From the NCBI GenBank assembly GCA_022792535.1, contig JAAWBG010000050.1:1-59283 (forward strand): a stretch of DNA of 59,283 nucleotides. Reading direction: 5' to 3'. The notes below the pieces were generated by a model that was not told the origin of the DNA, ran no database searches, and saw nothing but the letters and a program-made list of their open reading frames with translations. Position 1 is the stretch's first letter; each line of letters starts with the position of its first letter. The translations under genes and the position numbers were made by a program. This DNA comes from Lachnospiraceae bacterium (GTDB lineage Bacteria > Bacillota > Clostridia > Lachnospirales > Lachnospiraceae). Positions 1 to 8,614 of the stretch are shown here, in pieces.

Positions 1-552
1 ATTGTATACCAATCCGCCGCCGGCGCCGCCCATAGTATAAGCCGGACGAAGCACCACTGGATAGCCCAGCTCTTCTGCAATCTCCAATGCCTCTTCTACG
101 GAGTAAGCAACTTCGCTGCGGGCCATTTCAATACCGAGACTGTCCATGGTCTTCTTAAATTCAATTCGGTCTTCTCCTCGTTCAATGGCATCTACCTGTA
201 CGCCGATTACCTGCACGTTATATTTTTCAAGCACGCCTGCCTTGGCAAGTTCAGAGCATAAATTAAGACCCGACTGTCCGCCAAGATTCGGCAGCAATGC
301 ATCTGGTCTCTCTTTCTCAATAATCTGTTCTAACCTCTCAACGTTGAGAGGTTCAATATAAGTAACATCGGCTGTCTCTGGATCTGTCATGATGGTAGCT
401 GGATTGGAATTCACCAGTACGATCTCATATCCCAGATTTCGAAGGGCTTTACACGCCTGTGTACCGGAATAGTCAAATTCACACGCCTGACCAATCACAA
501 TGGGGCCAGAACCTATGATCAGCACTTTATGGATATCTTTTCTTTGAGACAT
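1..552 (-). CDS. carB: Carbamoyl-phosphate synthase large subunit, N-terminal part (cut by window edge)
   Basis: About 184 N-terminal residues are present; the gene runs off the left edge. The start reads [20 protein letters not shown], followed by [17 protein letters not shown] and [12 protein letters not shown], which are hallmark sequences of the CarB carboxyphosphate domain and its ATP-grasp fold. CarB makes carbamoyl phosphate from glutamine-derived ammonia, bicarbonate and two ATP, in the cytoplasm with CarA, feeding pyrimidine and arginine synthesis. The start at 550-552 is preceded by a strong AGGAGG. A candidate promoter lies at 675-703. With argH and asd upstream on the same strand, a role in arginine supply is plausible but not shown; carA is not in the window. 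Confidence 0.95.
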   Translation of the reverse strand, partial: MSQRKDIHKVLIIGSGPIVIGQACEFDYSGTQACKALRNLGYEIVLVNSNPATIMTDPETADVTYIEPLNVERLEQIIEKERPDALLPNLGGQSGLNLCSELAKAGVLEKYNVQVIGVQVDAIERGEDRIEFKKTMDSLGIEMARSEVAYSVEEALEIAEELGYPVVLRPAYTMGGAGGGLVYN

Positions 553-623
553 TCTCGTTCCTCCTGTTGTATCAATGTTCATTCTGTTCCTGTTCACTTC
601 ATAATCAGGAATTTCAAGCTGCT

Positions 624-657
624 TTACAGGTCTCCCGATAAGGAAAAAATCCTGTAA
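624..657 (-). promoter_or_regulatory. Inverted repeat in carB leader
   Basis: TTACAGG (624-630) and CCTGTAA (651-657) are complementary across a 20-nt loop, between the candidate carB promoter and the carB start. A poly-T segment lies in the loop rather than after the stem when read on minus, so this does not look like a normal terminator. A leader structure is possible, but no known riboswitch or PyrR site is recognised. Confidence 0.3.
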
Positions 658-674
658 GCAAAATTTTCTATTCT

Positions 675-703
675 ATTATACAGGAAAGGAGGCGTACCCG
701 CAA
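675..703 (-). promoter_or_regulatory. Candidate sigma-A promoter for carB
   Basis: On minus a perfect TATAAT (675-680) is preceded by TTGCGG (698-703) at a 17-bp spacing. The -35 is only a partial match and overlaps the loop of the asd/carB intergenic hairpin. Confidence 0.45.
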
Positions 704-722
704 TAAAAAGATACGTCCTCCT
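687..722 (-). terminator. Hairpin after asd, possible terminator
   Basis: AGGAGGCGTA (687-696) pairs with TACGTCCTCCT (712-722) with one bulged base, beginning 9 nt after the asd stop codon. A clear T run after the stem is missing, so termination strength is uncertain. Confidence 0.35.
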
Positions 723-730
723 AATATTAA

Positions 731-1816
731 TTATTTTGCAGCAATATATCCCTGGGCTTTCAGCAGTTCTGCACAGAGAACTGCACCTCCTGCGGCTCCT
801 CTTACCGTATTGTGAGAAAGTCCGATAAATTTCCAGTCATAGACGGTGTCCTCTCTGAGGCGGCCCACGCTGATTCCCATTCCATTTTCATAATTCACAT
901 CTTCCGTTACCTGAGGACGATTATCCTCCTCTAAATATTGAATAAAATGCTCCGGCGCACTGGGCAGTTTCCATTCCTGAGGCGCTCCGCTGAAATTTCT
1001 CAATTTCTCAATAAGCTGCTCTTTGGTCGGTTTTTTCTTAAATTTTACAAATACTGCCGCGGTATGTCCGTTCAATACCGGCACCCGGATACATTGGCAG
1101 GTGATTACCGGACTCTCTGCCGGAACAATCACGCCATCTTTAATCTCTCCCCAGATACGGAGAGGTTCTTTTTCTGACTTTTCTTCCTCTCCTCCAATGT
1201 AGGGGATGATATTGCCTTCCATTTCCGGCCAGTCTTTAAAGGTCTTGCCTGCACCGGAGATGGCTTGGTAAGTGGCTGCCACCACTTCATATGGCTCAAA
1301 TTCTTTCCAGGCAGTTAATACCGGGGCATAGGACTGAATCGAACAATTAGGCTTTACCGCCACAAATCCTCGTTCCGTTCCCAGACGTTTTTTCTGGAAA
1401 TCAATGACTTTCATATGATCTGGATTGATTTCCGGTACTACCATAGGCACATCCGGCGTCCAGCGGTGAGCGCTGTTATTGGAAACCACCGGCGTCTCTG
1501 TCTTTGCATAAGCTTCTTCAATGGCCTTGATCTCTTCCTTGGACATATCCACCGCGCTGAATACAAAATCTACCTTTGAGGCCACTGCTTCCACTTCATT
1601 GACATTCATAACTACAAGATCTTTTACCGCCTCCGGCATCGGCGTATCCATCTTCCAGCGGTCTCCCACAGCTTCTTCATATCTTTTACCAGCGGAGCGG
1701 GGACTTGCCGCAATGGTGGTCACTTCAAACCAGGGATGGTTCTCCAGCAAAGCGATAAAACGCTGTCCCACCATTCCAGTTCCGCCGAGAATTCCTGCTT
1801 TTAATTTCTGATTCAT
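731..1816 (-). CDS. asd: Aspartate-semialdehyde dehydrogenase
   Basis: 361 residues. It reduces aspartyl phosphate to aspartate semialdehyde with NADPH, the branch point to lysine/diaminopimelate, threonine and methionine. The N-terminal Rossmann motif GILGGTGMVGQRF and the active-site Cys in KPNCSIQS are visible, together with SNNSAHRW. The motifs and length fit the archaeal/fungal-like Asd branch found in many Clostridia rather than the E. coli branch. An in-frame ATG lies 15 nt upstream at 1831, but its first codons contain the sequence AGGAGA that serves as SD for the ATG at 1814-1816, so the shorter start is preferred. The 5' region to 2004 holds a TTGTCCG/CGGACAA hairpin (1871-1891) of unknown role. 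Confidence 0.95.
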   Translation of the reverse strand: MNQKLKAGILGGTGMVGQRFIALLENHPWFEVTTIAASPRSAGKRYEEAVGDRWKMDTPMPEAVKDLVVMNVNEVEAVASKVDFVFSAVDMSKEEIKAIEEAYAKTETPVVSNNSAHRWTPDVPMVVPEINPDHMKVIDFQKKRLGTERGFVAVKPNCSIQSYAPVLTAWKEFEPYEVVAATYQAISGAGKTFKDWPEMEGNIIPYIGGEEEKSEKEPLRIWGEIKDGVIVPAESPVITCQCIRVPVLNGHTAAVFVKFKKKPTKEQLIEKLRNFSGAPQEWKLPSAPEHFIQYLEEDNRPQVTEDVNYENGMGISVGRLREDTVYDWKFIGLSHNTVRGAAGGAVLCAELLKAQGYIAAK

Positions 1817-1870
1817 GATCAATCTCCTCACTTTTCCCCTTCTGTCTATCTTTTCTCACATTTGGGTTTT

Positions 1871-1891
1871 TTGTCCGTTTCATGCGGACAA
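1871..1891 (-). other. Small hairpin in asd leader
   Basis: TTGTCCG (1871-1877) and CGGACAA (1885-1891) form a 7-bp stem between argH and asd. There is no T run, so it is not a convincing terminator, and no riboswitch class is recognised. Confidence 0.3.
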
Positions 1892-2004
1892 TTGTCTTTC
1901 TGAATCAATATACTAATATATTTTCCACAAAAAAGCAATCCCAAATATTGTACAAATTTGCTGAAACATCACTTTCAATTCTGTGTATTCTACACGAAAT
2001 ATTC

Positions 2005-3426
2005 CTATTTTAACAGCTCTGTTTCCCAATCTTCTAAGGTCTGTTTCCAGTCATGGCTTAAGTATTCTCTTTCCAGAGCAATTACTTCTTTCATGGCTTC
2101 TTGTCCCGGCGCGCCAATGGTCAGACGCTTTTTCACACAGGTTTCCATAGACACTGCCTCAAAAATATCTTCCTCAAACACAGGACTGATCTCTTTTAAC
2201 TCTTTTAAAGACAGATCGTCAATGGCTGCCTGCTTCTCAATACAATAGAGGACCAGTTTCCCCACGATTCCATGGGCATCCCGGAATGGAACCCCGTGAT
2301 TTACCAGATAATCAGCCGCATCGGTGGCATTGGTAAATCCATGTTTGGCGCTGGCCTCCATCTGTTCTCTGCAGAATTTCATGGTGGACAGCATTCCTGT
2401 GAAAAGTGCAAGACACCCCTTCACGGTATCCATAGCGTCAAAGGTAAGCTCCTTATCTTCCTGCATATCCTTATTGTATGCCAGCGGGATTCCTTTCATG
2501 GTGGTGAGCAGAGAAATCAATGTGCCGTAAACCCGTCCTGTTTTTCCCCGCACCAGCTCTGCAATATCTGGATTCTTTTTCTGCGGCATAATACTGCTTC
2601 CAGTACTGTAGGCATCGTCAATCTCCACAAACTGATATTCATTGCTGTTCCAGATAATCACTTCCTCGGAAAACCTGCTTAAATGCATCATAATCGTAGA
2701 CAGCGCCGAGAGAAACTCAATGAGATAATCACGATCTGACACTCCGTCCATACTATTTAAAGTGGGCCCTGTAAATCCCATCTGCCTTGCAGTGTCATAC
2801 CGGTCCAGATCGTAAGTGGTTCCTGCCAAGGCTCCCGATCCCAGAGGACAGTAATTCATCCTCCGGTAAATGTCTTCCATGCGCTGACGGTCCCGCTTGA
2901 ACATCTCAAAATAAGCGCCCAGATGATGAGCCAAAGTAACAGGCTGCGCTTTCTGTAGGTGTGTAAAGCCAGGCATATAGGTATCTACATTATTCTCCAT
3001 AATTGTTAAAATTACATTTAATAATTCATTCAGCAATTCATCAGTCTCCAAAACCTCTTGTCTGGTAAAGAGACGCATGTCCAGAGCCACCTGATCATTC
3101 CGGCTTCTTCCTGTATGCAGTTTTTTCCCGGTATCTCCCAAACGTTCGATCAAGGCTGCCTCCACAAAACTGTGAATATCCTCATACTCATGGGAAATCT
3201 CTAAAGTACCTGCCTCTACCTCTTTAAGAATCTCCCGGATGGCAGTTACAATCTCCCGGCTCTCCTGTTCTGTGAGGATTCCCTGTTTCCCCAGCATTTT
3301 CACATGGGCAATGCTGCCCTCCATATCCTGTCTGTAAAATTTCTTGTCAAATTCTATGGACGCATTAAAATTGTAAACCAACTGATCTGTCTCCTTTGTA
3401 AAGCGTCCGCCCCATAACTGTGCCAT
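2005..3426 (-). CDS. argH: Argininosuccinate lyase
   Basis: 473 residues, normal for the family. It splits argininosuccinate into arginine and fumarate, the last step of arginine synthesis. The fumarase/aspartase superfamily signature GSSIMPQKKNPD contains the catalytic serine of the flexible loop; HTGRSRNDQVALDMRL and TYMPGFTHLQKAQPVT are ArgH-specific blocks. The start MAQLWGGRFTKETD is typical, with GAGGTAGG as SD. The gene stands about 25 kb from the main arginine cluster and 27 nt downstream of queH, so it may be read from the queH side. No ArgR box was recognised in front of it. Confidence 0.97.
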   Translation of the reverse strand: MAQLWGGRFTKETDQLVYNFNASIEFDKKFYRQDMEGSIAHVKMLGKQGILTEQESREIVTAIREILKEVEAGTLEISHEYEDIHSFVEAALIERLGDTGKKLHTGRSRNDQVALDMRLFTRQEVLETDELLNELLNVILTIMENNVDTYMPGFTHLQKAQPVTLAHHLGAYFEMFKRDRQRMEDIYRRMNYCPLGSGALAGTTYDLDRYDTARQMGFTGPTLNSMDGVSDRDYLIEFLSALSTIMMHLSRFSEEVIIWNSNEYQFVEIDDAYSTGSSIMPQKKNPDIAELVRGKTGRVYGTLISLLTTMKGIPLAYNKDMQEDKELTFDAMDTVKGCLALFTGMLSTMKFCREQMEASAKHGFTNATDAADYLVNHGVPFRDAHGIVGKLVLYCIEKQAAIDDLSLKELKEISPVFEEDIFEAVSMETCVKKRLTIGAPGQEAMKEVIALEREYLSHDWKQTLEDWETELLK

Positions 3427-3453
3427 ATCCTACCTCTTTCCTCTTGCTAACCG

Positions 3454-4155
3454 TTATTCTTGTATCTGCTGTGCTCTCTGTTTTTTCTGCCGTTCCCGTT
3501 CCTCCATAGAAAAAATGCATCCACAGTAATCCTGCCGGTACATTCCGTATTCCTCAGATAGTTCTACGGAACGTTTGTAGCCGTTTTTTTTCTTAAAATC
3601 TGAAACCAGATAAGGAACTCCGTATTCCTGGGCCAGCTCCTCTCCAATCTGATTCAATTTTTCTGCATTTTTCAAAGGGCTGATGGACAATGTGGTGGTA
3701 AAATAGTCCATCTTCTGCCCCTTAGCCTGGCGGGCTGCTTCTTCCAACCGCAGTCTGTAGCAGCGAAAACACCGCTCGCCTCCTTCTGGAACAGTTTCTA
3801 ACCCCTGTGCCATCTGATAGAATCTTTCTTTTTCATAAACACCTTCCTGAAAAGCAATTTCATAAAAAAAAGTCTGCCTATCCTGTTGGAACTGGCGGAT
3901 AAACTGCCTCTGTTCCTCCACACGTTTCTCATATTCTTCTTCTGGATAAATATTGGGATTATAATAGAAGACAGTAATCTGAAAATAACAAGACAGATAT
4001 TCCAGCACGTAACTGCTGCAGGGCGCGCAGCAGCTATGCAAAAGCAGCTTGGGAGCCTGCTGTCCTTTTGCCTCTTCCTCTCCTCCTTGCCCTTCTCTCT
4101 GTCTTTGCTGTTTTTCGATAATCTTTTCTAGTTCTTTCTGATAATTTCGTTTCAC
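3454..4155 (-). CDS. queH: Epoxyqueuosine reductase QueH (DUF208)
   Basis: 233 residues. QueH reduces epoxyqueuosine to queuosine in tRNA anticodons and is the non-cobalamin alternative to QueG. Visible motifs are LLLHSCCAPCSSYVLEYL near residue 37 (tandem cysteines), FYYNPNIYP, GERCFRCYRLRLEEAA, and DFKKKNGYKRS followed by YGMYRQDYCGC. These cysteine pairs fit the family's iron-sulfur and metal ligands. The first 35 residues are charged and low in complexity (K/E/Q-rich), so the exact start is less certain. It lies 27 nt upstream of argH on the same strand. Confidence 0.92.
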   Translation of the reverse strand: MKRNYQKELEKIIEKQQRQREGQGGEEEAKGQQAPKLLLHSCCAPCSSYVLEYLSCYFQITVFYYNPNIYPEEEYEKRVEEQRQFIRQFQQDRQTFFYEIAFQEGVYEKERFYQMAQGLETVPEGGERCFRCYRLRLEEAARQAKGQKMDYFTTTLSISPLKNAEKLNQIGEELAQEYGVPYLVSDFKKKNGYKRSVELSEEYGMYRQDYCGCIFSMEERERQKKQRAQQIQE

Positions 4156-4399
4156 GTTCTCTGCCTGTCTTTCGAGTGTAACGGAACAATATTTTTCTGC
4201 CGACTGCCAGAATGATTCCGCCGCTCAGATGTCCTCTCACAATAATGGCATTATTTTAACTGATTTTATCGGAAAATGCAAGTTAAGGTCCAGATCACTT
4301 TCTCTAAATCAAGCATGATTCTCTAACTCTTTAGAATCTACAGAAAGGAAGAGGCCGACGCATGGATTCCTGAATGCGACAGCCCAGCAGCATGGCTAG

Positions 4400-4427
4400 A
4401 TTTTGTAAAAGTATACTTTTACAAAAT
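4400..4427. repeat. Perfect 28-bp palindrome
   Basis: The sequence from 4400 to 4427 is its own reverse complement without a mismatch; its half-site is ATTTTGTAAAAGTA and its centre is GTATAC. It lies in the gene-poor stretch 4156-4572, about 145 bp upstream of the broken gene at 4573. With no loop it is more like a dimeric protein binding site or a recombination remnant than an RNA hairpin. The rest of this gap shows only a weak GATTCT/AGAATC repeat near 4319-4339. Confidence 0.7.
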
Positions 4428-4572
4428 GTTATATTTCTGTTATGTCTGTCTGGTAGCATATCATAGAATCAATTGTTTGGCAATAAAATTTCATGGCTGA
4501 TGGGGAAAGGGAACAGTTTGCAAAAGTACAGAATCTGTATTTGTCTACTTTAATTTTTAGGGAGTGTGGAAA

Positions 4573-5472
4573 ATGAAATTGAAATTATGAACAGCAGGAT
4601 ATCTGATCTTGGTTGTGGGGGCACTTGCCATAATCGGAAAAAAGGTATATGATATGGACCCTTTTTTCCATTATCATCAGCCAAATACCAAGGAATATTT
4701 CTACGTCTTAGATAATCAGAGAAGTCAAAACGATGGCATCAGCAAACATTTTGATTATAATGCTCTAATCACCGGAACTTCCATGACTGAGAATTTTAAG
4801 ACCAGCGAAATGGACGCCATCTTCGGCACAGTTTCCATTAAAGTACCTTTTTCCGGCGGTTCCTTCAAGGAAATTAACGATCACCTTAAAGCAGCTTTGG
4901 AGCACAATCCAGATCTTAAGATCATCATCCGCGGATTAGACATGGACAGGTTTTTTGATTCCAGTGATGCTATGCGGTTCGACCTTGGAACCTACCCAAC
5001 GTATCTATATGACAAAAACCCTTTCAATGATGTGCACTATTTATTTAATCGAAATATAATTTTTGATCGAATATATCCAATGATACTGGAAAAGAACAGT
5101 GAGCATTTCACATACAGCGCAGTCTGGTGGGGAAAACAGTGGGAAGGCGGAAATATTTACCGCAAGATCGAAGCAGAACAATATGTGATTGAAAAGATCC
5201 TTCCCTGCAGGAACATCAAATTATATTCTTTCAATAATCGGACTGATTTGACCACTAACCTTAATCATTACAAAGACGAGATTCATTACGTCCAATGGGT
5301 GAACAACTCCATTCTTCAATGGATCCATGACGGACAATATCTGCTCACCCTTGAAAATTACCAATCCTACCTACAGGAAGAACTTGCTTTCTATTCTACC
5401 TTTGATTACCTGTCTCTGAATGCACAGGAAGACTATGAAGATGATTTTAATGCAGCCACATTGCTGCATTAA
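4573..5472 (+). pseudogene. Probable broken gene of an unassigned family (early stop codon)
   Basis: An ATG at 4573 follows a good SD (GGGAG, about 8 nt away), but codon 6 is TGA (4588-4590). Beyond it the same frame continues without a stop to 5472. The reading before and after the TGA would give one hydrophobic N-terminal segment (TAGYLILVVGALAIIG), so the TGA looks like a nonsense mutation in a signal-anchored protein. A rescue start at TTG 4609 would give 287 residues and lose half of the anchor. Conserved-looking blocks are NALITGTSMTENFKTSEMD, DLKIIIRGLDMDRFF, SAVWWGKQWEGG and NLNHYKDEIHY. From memory, related clostridial proteins are longer and contain an extra segment before the WW block, so an internal deletion is also possible; this is inference. 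Function unknown. Confidence 0.55.
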
Positions 5473-6206
5473 AATTTAACAGCAGGGAAGATTCCCTGTT
5501 TCGTCTGCATCTGACGATTTTGTATCCGCTCTACTTTCTGCTTTAACCGATCCATATACTTTGCCTCCCTGGCCGAGAGGTATTCCTGTTTTGTTTCCTC
5601 ATAGATCTTTTGGGCAAATTTGTGATCTCCGCGGAATTTCGCCATCTCTCTGGCGCTGGCTGCCTGAAATTCTGCAATGCTTTCATAAGCTTCATCCAGA
5701 ATCTTAATCTCCTCTTCTGCAGTCATCAAATGGGCTGTCACCCCGTCTTCCTCCACCACAATAGCTGGTTTGTAATCTGGGTCTGCATAACGTGCAACAA
5801 TCTCTTTCCGAAGGATGTCATAGGCGCTTCCCATCAGACCAGCTCCTCTTTCCTGGCCTTTTGTCAGCAGTTCTTCTCCAACCTCCGTCAGTCTTGCAAC
5901 ATAAGTTACCGTCCCTGTCATATTCATAGAAAAGGGCTTCACCCATTCCATATCTTCTGTGGTTTTTCTGTTTTCCTGCATCTCCTTCATCATCGCCAGA
6001 CCTTCCTCCGACAGGAAAACTTGATCTCTGTTTCCCTGTCCCAGGCTTATCTGTTTTAGTTCCTGCTCCTGTTTCGCCGGCTTTCCCAGAAGACCGCATC
6101 CTTGAAACCGTCCATATTCTTCCCAATTTCTGACAGCCTGCTGATACCGCTTATAATCAAAGGTTCCATCTTCTCTCATCAAACTCTGTATTGTAATCTC
6201 TCCCAT
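5469..6206 (-). CDS. Hypothetical protein with charged C-terminal helix
   Basis: 245 residues, not assigned to a family. The start MGEITIQSLMREDG has a clean GGAGG SD. There is no signal peptide or membrane segment. The middle reads ARYADPDYKPAIVVEEDGV, and residues from about 165 to 235 are rich in E, K, R and A with heptad-like spacing, suggesting a long helix or coiled coil. The stop codon overlaps that of the convergent broken gene by two bases. It lies downstream of the LytTR/GHKL pair on the same strand, separated by 167 bp holding a short tandem repeat. A structural or phage-like role is possible, but nothing in the sequence proves it. Confidence 0.65.
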   Translation of the reverse strand: MGEITIQSLMREDGTFDYKRYQQAVRNWEEYGRFQGCGLLGKPAKQEQELKQISLGQGNRDQVFLSEEGLAMMKEMQENRKTTEDMEWVKPFSMNMTGTVTYVARLTEVGEELLTKGQERGAGLMGSAYDILRKEIVARYADPDYKPAIVVEEDGVTAHLMTAEEEIKILDEAYESIAEFQAASAREMAKFRGDHKFAQKIYEETKQEYLSAREAKYMDRLKQKVERIQNRQMQTKQGIFPAVKF

Positions 6207-6330
6207 AACTCTATTCCTCCATTCTCAAACAACGGGTTGCTGGACCTTATGTAACAGTATATCGGTATCTTTTCCGGCTTTCCGTACCCAGCTAATGATA
6301 AAACCACTCTCTTTCTTATAAAAACTCTTA

Positions 6331-6378
6331 TTCCAATATCCTTAACTTCCAATAGCCTTGAGTTCCAATATCCTTAAC
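6331..6378. repeat. Three tandem 16-bp units overlapping a kinase stop codon
   Basis: Units at 6331-6346 and 6363-6378 are identical (TTCCAATATCCTTAAC); the middle unit 6347-6362 differs at three positions. A degenerate fourth copy follows at 6379-6394. The last perfect unit supplies the TAA stop of the kinase gene, so copy-number change could move or extend its C-terminus. Confidence 0.7.
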
Positions 6379-7870
6379 CTTCCATATCCTCAGCCACGTC
6401 CAAAGACTCCATCCCCTTCAGCATTACAGTAAGGCAAAAAAGATCCTGTCTGAGTTCTATGTCAATGGCTCCGTGATACTTTTCCGCCACCTGACGAATA
6501 TTTTTTAATCCCAGCCCATGACAAAAAGCATCCTTTTTGGAGGAAAGAGGAAGGTCTTCTTTCTCCTCCCACTGAAGAGTTCCAGTAAAGGTATTTTCCA
6601 CTTCGATCAAGAACATTTGTTTCCTGCAAAAAGAACGGATCTGAATCTTTCTCAGTTTTTCCTCTTTCTGACCCAATTCTTCCTGCTGTTCTATTTTCAC
6701 TGCCTCCAAAGCATTCTCCAAAGCATTATTTAAGATCACACTAATATCAAAGGCGTTTATCCCCATAGTATCTGGAAAATAAAATTCTGATTTAAAAAAT
6801 ATTTTTTCTTTTGCCGATTGATTATACTTTTCGTTGATAATCACATCTGTCACAGGATTTCCTGTCTTGCATACTTGTTCCATCTGCTCTAAAGCATTCT
6901 CCATAGAAGCTAAAAAGTTTTCTGCTTCCTGGTATTCTCCTTTGGCCATCAGCTCTGTCATCACTGCAATGTGATTCTTCACATCATGTTTCATTCCCCG
7001 TATTCCACTGTAAAGCCCCTCAATTTCCCGAATATGGGACTGTATCTCTCCTATCTGCTGCTCTAAAATCTCCTGCCTTTTCTCTTCCTCTCGTTTCTCT
7101 TCCAGATTCCGAAATAATTTCAGCGCCAGCAAAATGGGGGACAGGCTTATCACATTCAAGAATAAAGTAATCAGCCAGATTTCCCCATTTTCCAAAACTC
7201 CCTGCCATCCAAACAGATTCTCCTCTCTTCGATAAAGCCAGTGAATCATAAGATAACACAGCATTCCAGAAATCCCCGGAATCAGCAAAAGGAGCGTCTC
7301 TCTATCTGTCTGCCTTCTGCCGGGCAAAAATGTATTTTTCAGCATAAATTTTATCACAAGGGAAAAGGACAAATAGATGATCCCTAAATTTATCGCCCCA
7401 TAGACTCCAATATGCACCATAGCATACTGCCATACTTGCAGATACCGGCCATCTGTCAGACGATGGAATAAGATCGTTTCCAGATCGAACAATGTAATAT
7501 GGACTTGATTGATCATAGACATAATGTGAAATCTGATAGAAAAGAAGGTGATACAGACAAAAATTTTAATGAAGATATCTTCTTTCCCAGGATGGCCTTT
7601 TTGCCTTTCACAGGGAAAGAAAAAAAGAACCAGAAAAACGCCCAGGGCTCCTATCAAATGCGCCCAAAAAGATTCTAATTCTATGGGAATCAGTTCCAGA
7701 ATCGTCATAATAAGATAATAGGTTACGAGAACTGCCGCATCCGTCTGAGTCTTGTCCTTTAAAAATCCAGCGGCTAGTTTTCCGAAAAAAAATGCCGCAA
7801 TCAGCGCGCCAAGATTCATTTCCAGAAAAACCACTAAGTTAAAAACCTGATCGGAAGACAAACCTCTCAT
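6374..7870 (-). CDS. GHKL-type sensor histidine kinase (AgrC/LytS-like)
   Basis: 498 residues from the ATG at 7868-7870, which has GGAGGGAG as SD and overlaps the stop of the response regulator gene by 4 nt (ATGA). A longer in-frame start at 7984 would lie inside the regulator gene and is rejected. The N-terminal ~240 residues contain about six to seven hydrophobic segments, the usual peptide-sensing layout. The dimerisation/phosphoacceptor region reads GIRGMKHDVKNHIAVM, with His in KHDVKNH. The ATPase part has SVILNNALENALEAV (N box) and HGLGLKNIRQVAEKYHG (G box). It probably phosphorylates the adjacent LytTR regulator. No peptide precursor or AgrB-like protease gene is visible nearby. Confidence 0.88.
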   Translation of the reverse strand: MRGLSSDQVFNLVVFLEMNLGALIAAFFFGKLAAGFLKDKTQTDAAVLVTYYLIMTILELIPIELESFWAHLIGALGVFLVLFFFPCERQKGHPGKEDIFIKIFVCITFFSIRFHIMSMINQVHITLFDLETILFHRLTDGRYLQVWQYAMVHIGVYGAINLGIIYLSFSLVIKFMLKNTFLPGRRQTDRETLLLLIPGISGMLCYLMIHWLYRREENLFGWQGVLENGEIWLITLFLNVISLSPILLALKLFRNLEEKREEEKRQEILEQQIGEIQSHIREIEGLYSGIRGMKHDVKNHIAVMTELMAKGEYQEAENFLASMENALEQMEQVCKTGNPVTDVIINEKYNQSAKEKIFFKSEFYFPDTMGINAFDISVILNNALENALEAVKIEQQEELGQKEEKLRKIQIRSFCRKQMFLIEVENTFTGTLQWEEKEDLPLSSKKDAFCHGLGLKNIRQVAEKYHGAIDIELRQDLFCLTVMLKGMESLDVAEDMEG

Positions 7871-8589
7871 CTTTCTCCCTCCGATCTTTTCAGATATTTC
7901 AGATATTGCTTTACAAATTCTCCATACCTCTGTTTTGCCAGCAGAATCACAGTCCCGTCTTCTAATGTAATTTCTGCGGCGCAATATTTTTGCACATAGC
8001 GAAAATGAATCAGATAACTGCGGTGAGGACGGATAAAATCTTCTCCCAGCTTCCGTTCCAGTTCTGAGAGCTTTCCATAAAATTCTATCTTATCCTTCCA
8101 TGTGTAAAGAGTCAGTTTACGATTTCTCACTTCCACATAGATAATCTCATCCACTATAATTTTTCGGGAAGTTCCTCCTGTTTTGATTACAATACTTCTT
8201 TTCTCCTCCCCTTTTCCCTGAAATAAAATGTTTTCTTTCACCCTGTTTACCGCCGCCTCCAAAACCTGATAAAATTTTTCCTTTTTCAAAGGTTTTACCA
8301 GATAGTGAAAGGCATCCACATCAAAGGCCTGAAACACATACTCCTCCCAGGCGGTCAGAAAGACCAGTACTGCTTGAGAATTGTGCTTCCGCAGCTGTTT
8401 TGCAGTCTCTATCCCATCCATTCCCTCCATCTGAATATCCAAAAAAATCAGATCATTTTCCTCTGGATCTTCCAGCAATTGTTCTCCTCTTTCATATTTC
8501 ACGATCTGATAAGATGGATAAAATCTCTGGATTCTCTGGGCAATGGTATCCCGCATCACTTTTTCATCATCACATACTGCAATCCTCAA
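7867..8589 (-). CDS. LytTR-family response regulator
   Basis: 240 residues. A receiver domain (MRIAVCDDEKVMRDT; phosphoacceptor Asp in LIFLDIQMEGMDG; Lys in YLVKPLKKEKF) is followed by a LytTR DNA-binding domain (IIYVEVRNRKLTLYT; FIRPHRSYLIHFRYV). The start codon is TTG at 8587-8589, 8 nt after GGAGG; no better ATG exists that keeps the receiver N-terminus. It overlaps its partner kinase by 4 nt, so the two are surely co-translated. The gene begins 25 nt after hemW on the same strand. LytTR regulators usually bind paired direct repeats; target genes cannot be named here. Confidence 0.93.
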   Translation of the reverse strand: MRIAVCDDEKVMRDTIAQRIQRFYPSYQIVKYERGEQLLEDPEENDLIFLDIQMEGMDGIETAKQLRKHNSQAVLVFLTAWEEYVFQAFDVDAFHYLVKPLKKEKFYQVLEAAVNRVKENILFQGKGEEKRSIVIKTGGTSRKIIVDEIIYVEVRNRKLTLYTWKDKIEFYGKLSELERKLGEDFIRPHRSYLIHFRYVQKYCAAEITLEDGTVILLAKQRYGEFVKQYLKYLKRSEGER

Positions 8590-8614
8590 GTCTCTCGCCT
8601 CCGCATATGAAAAT

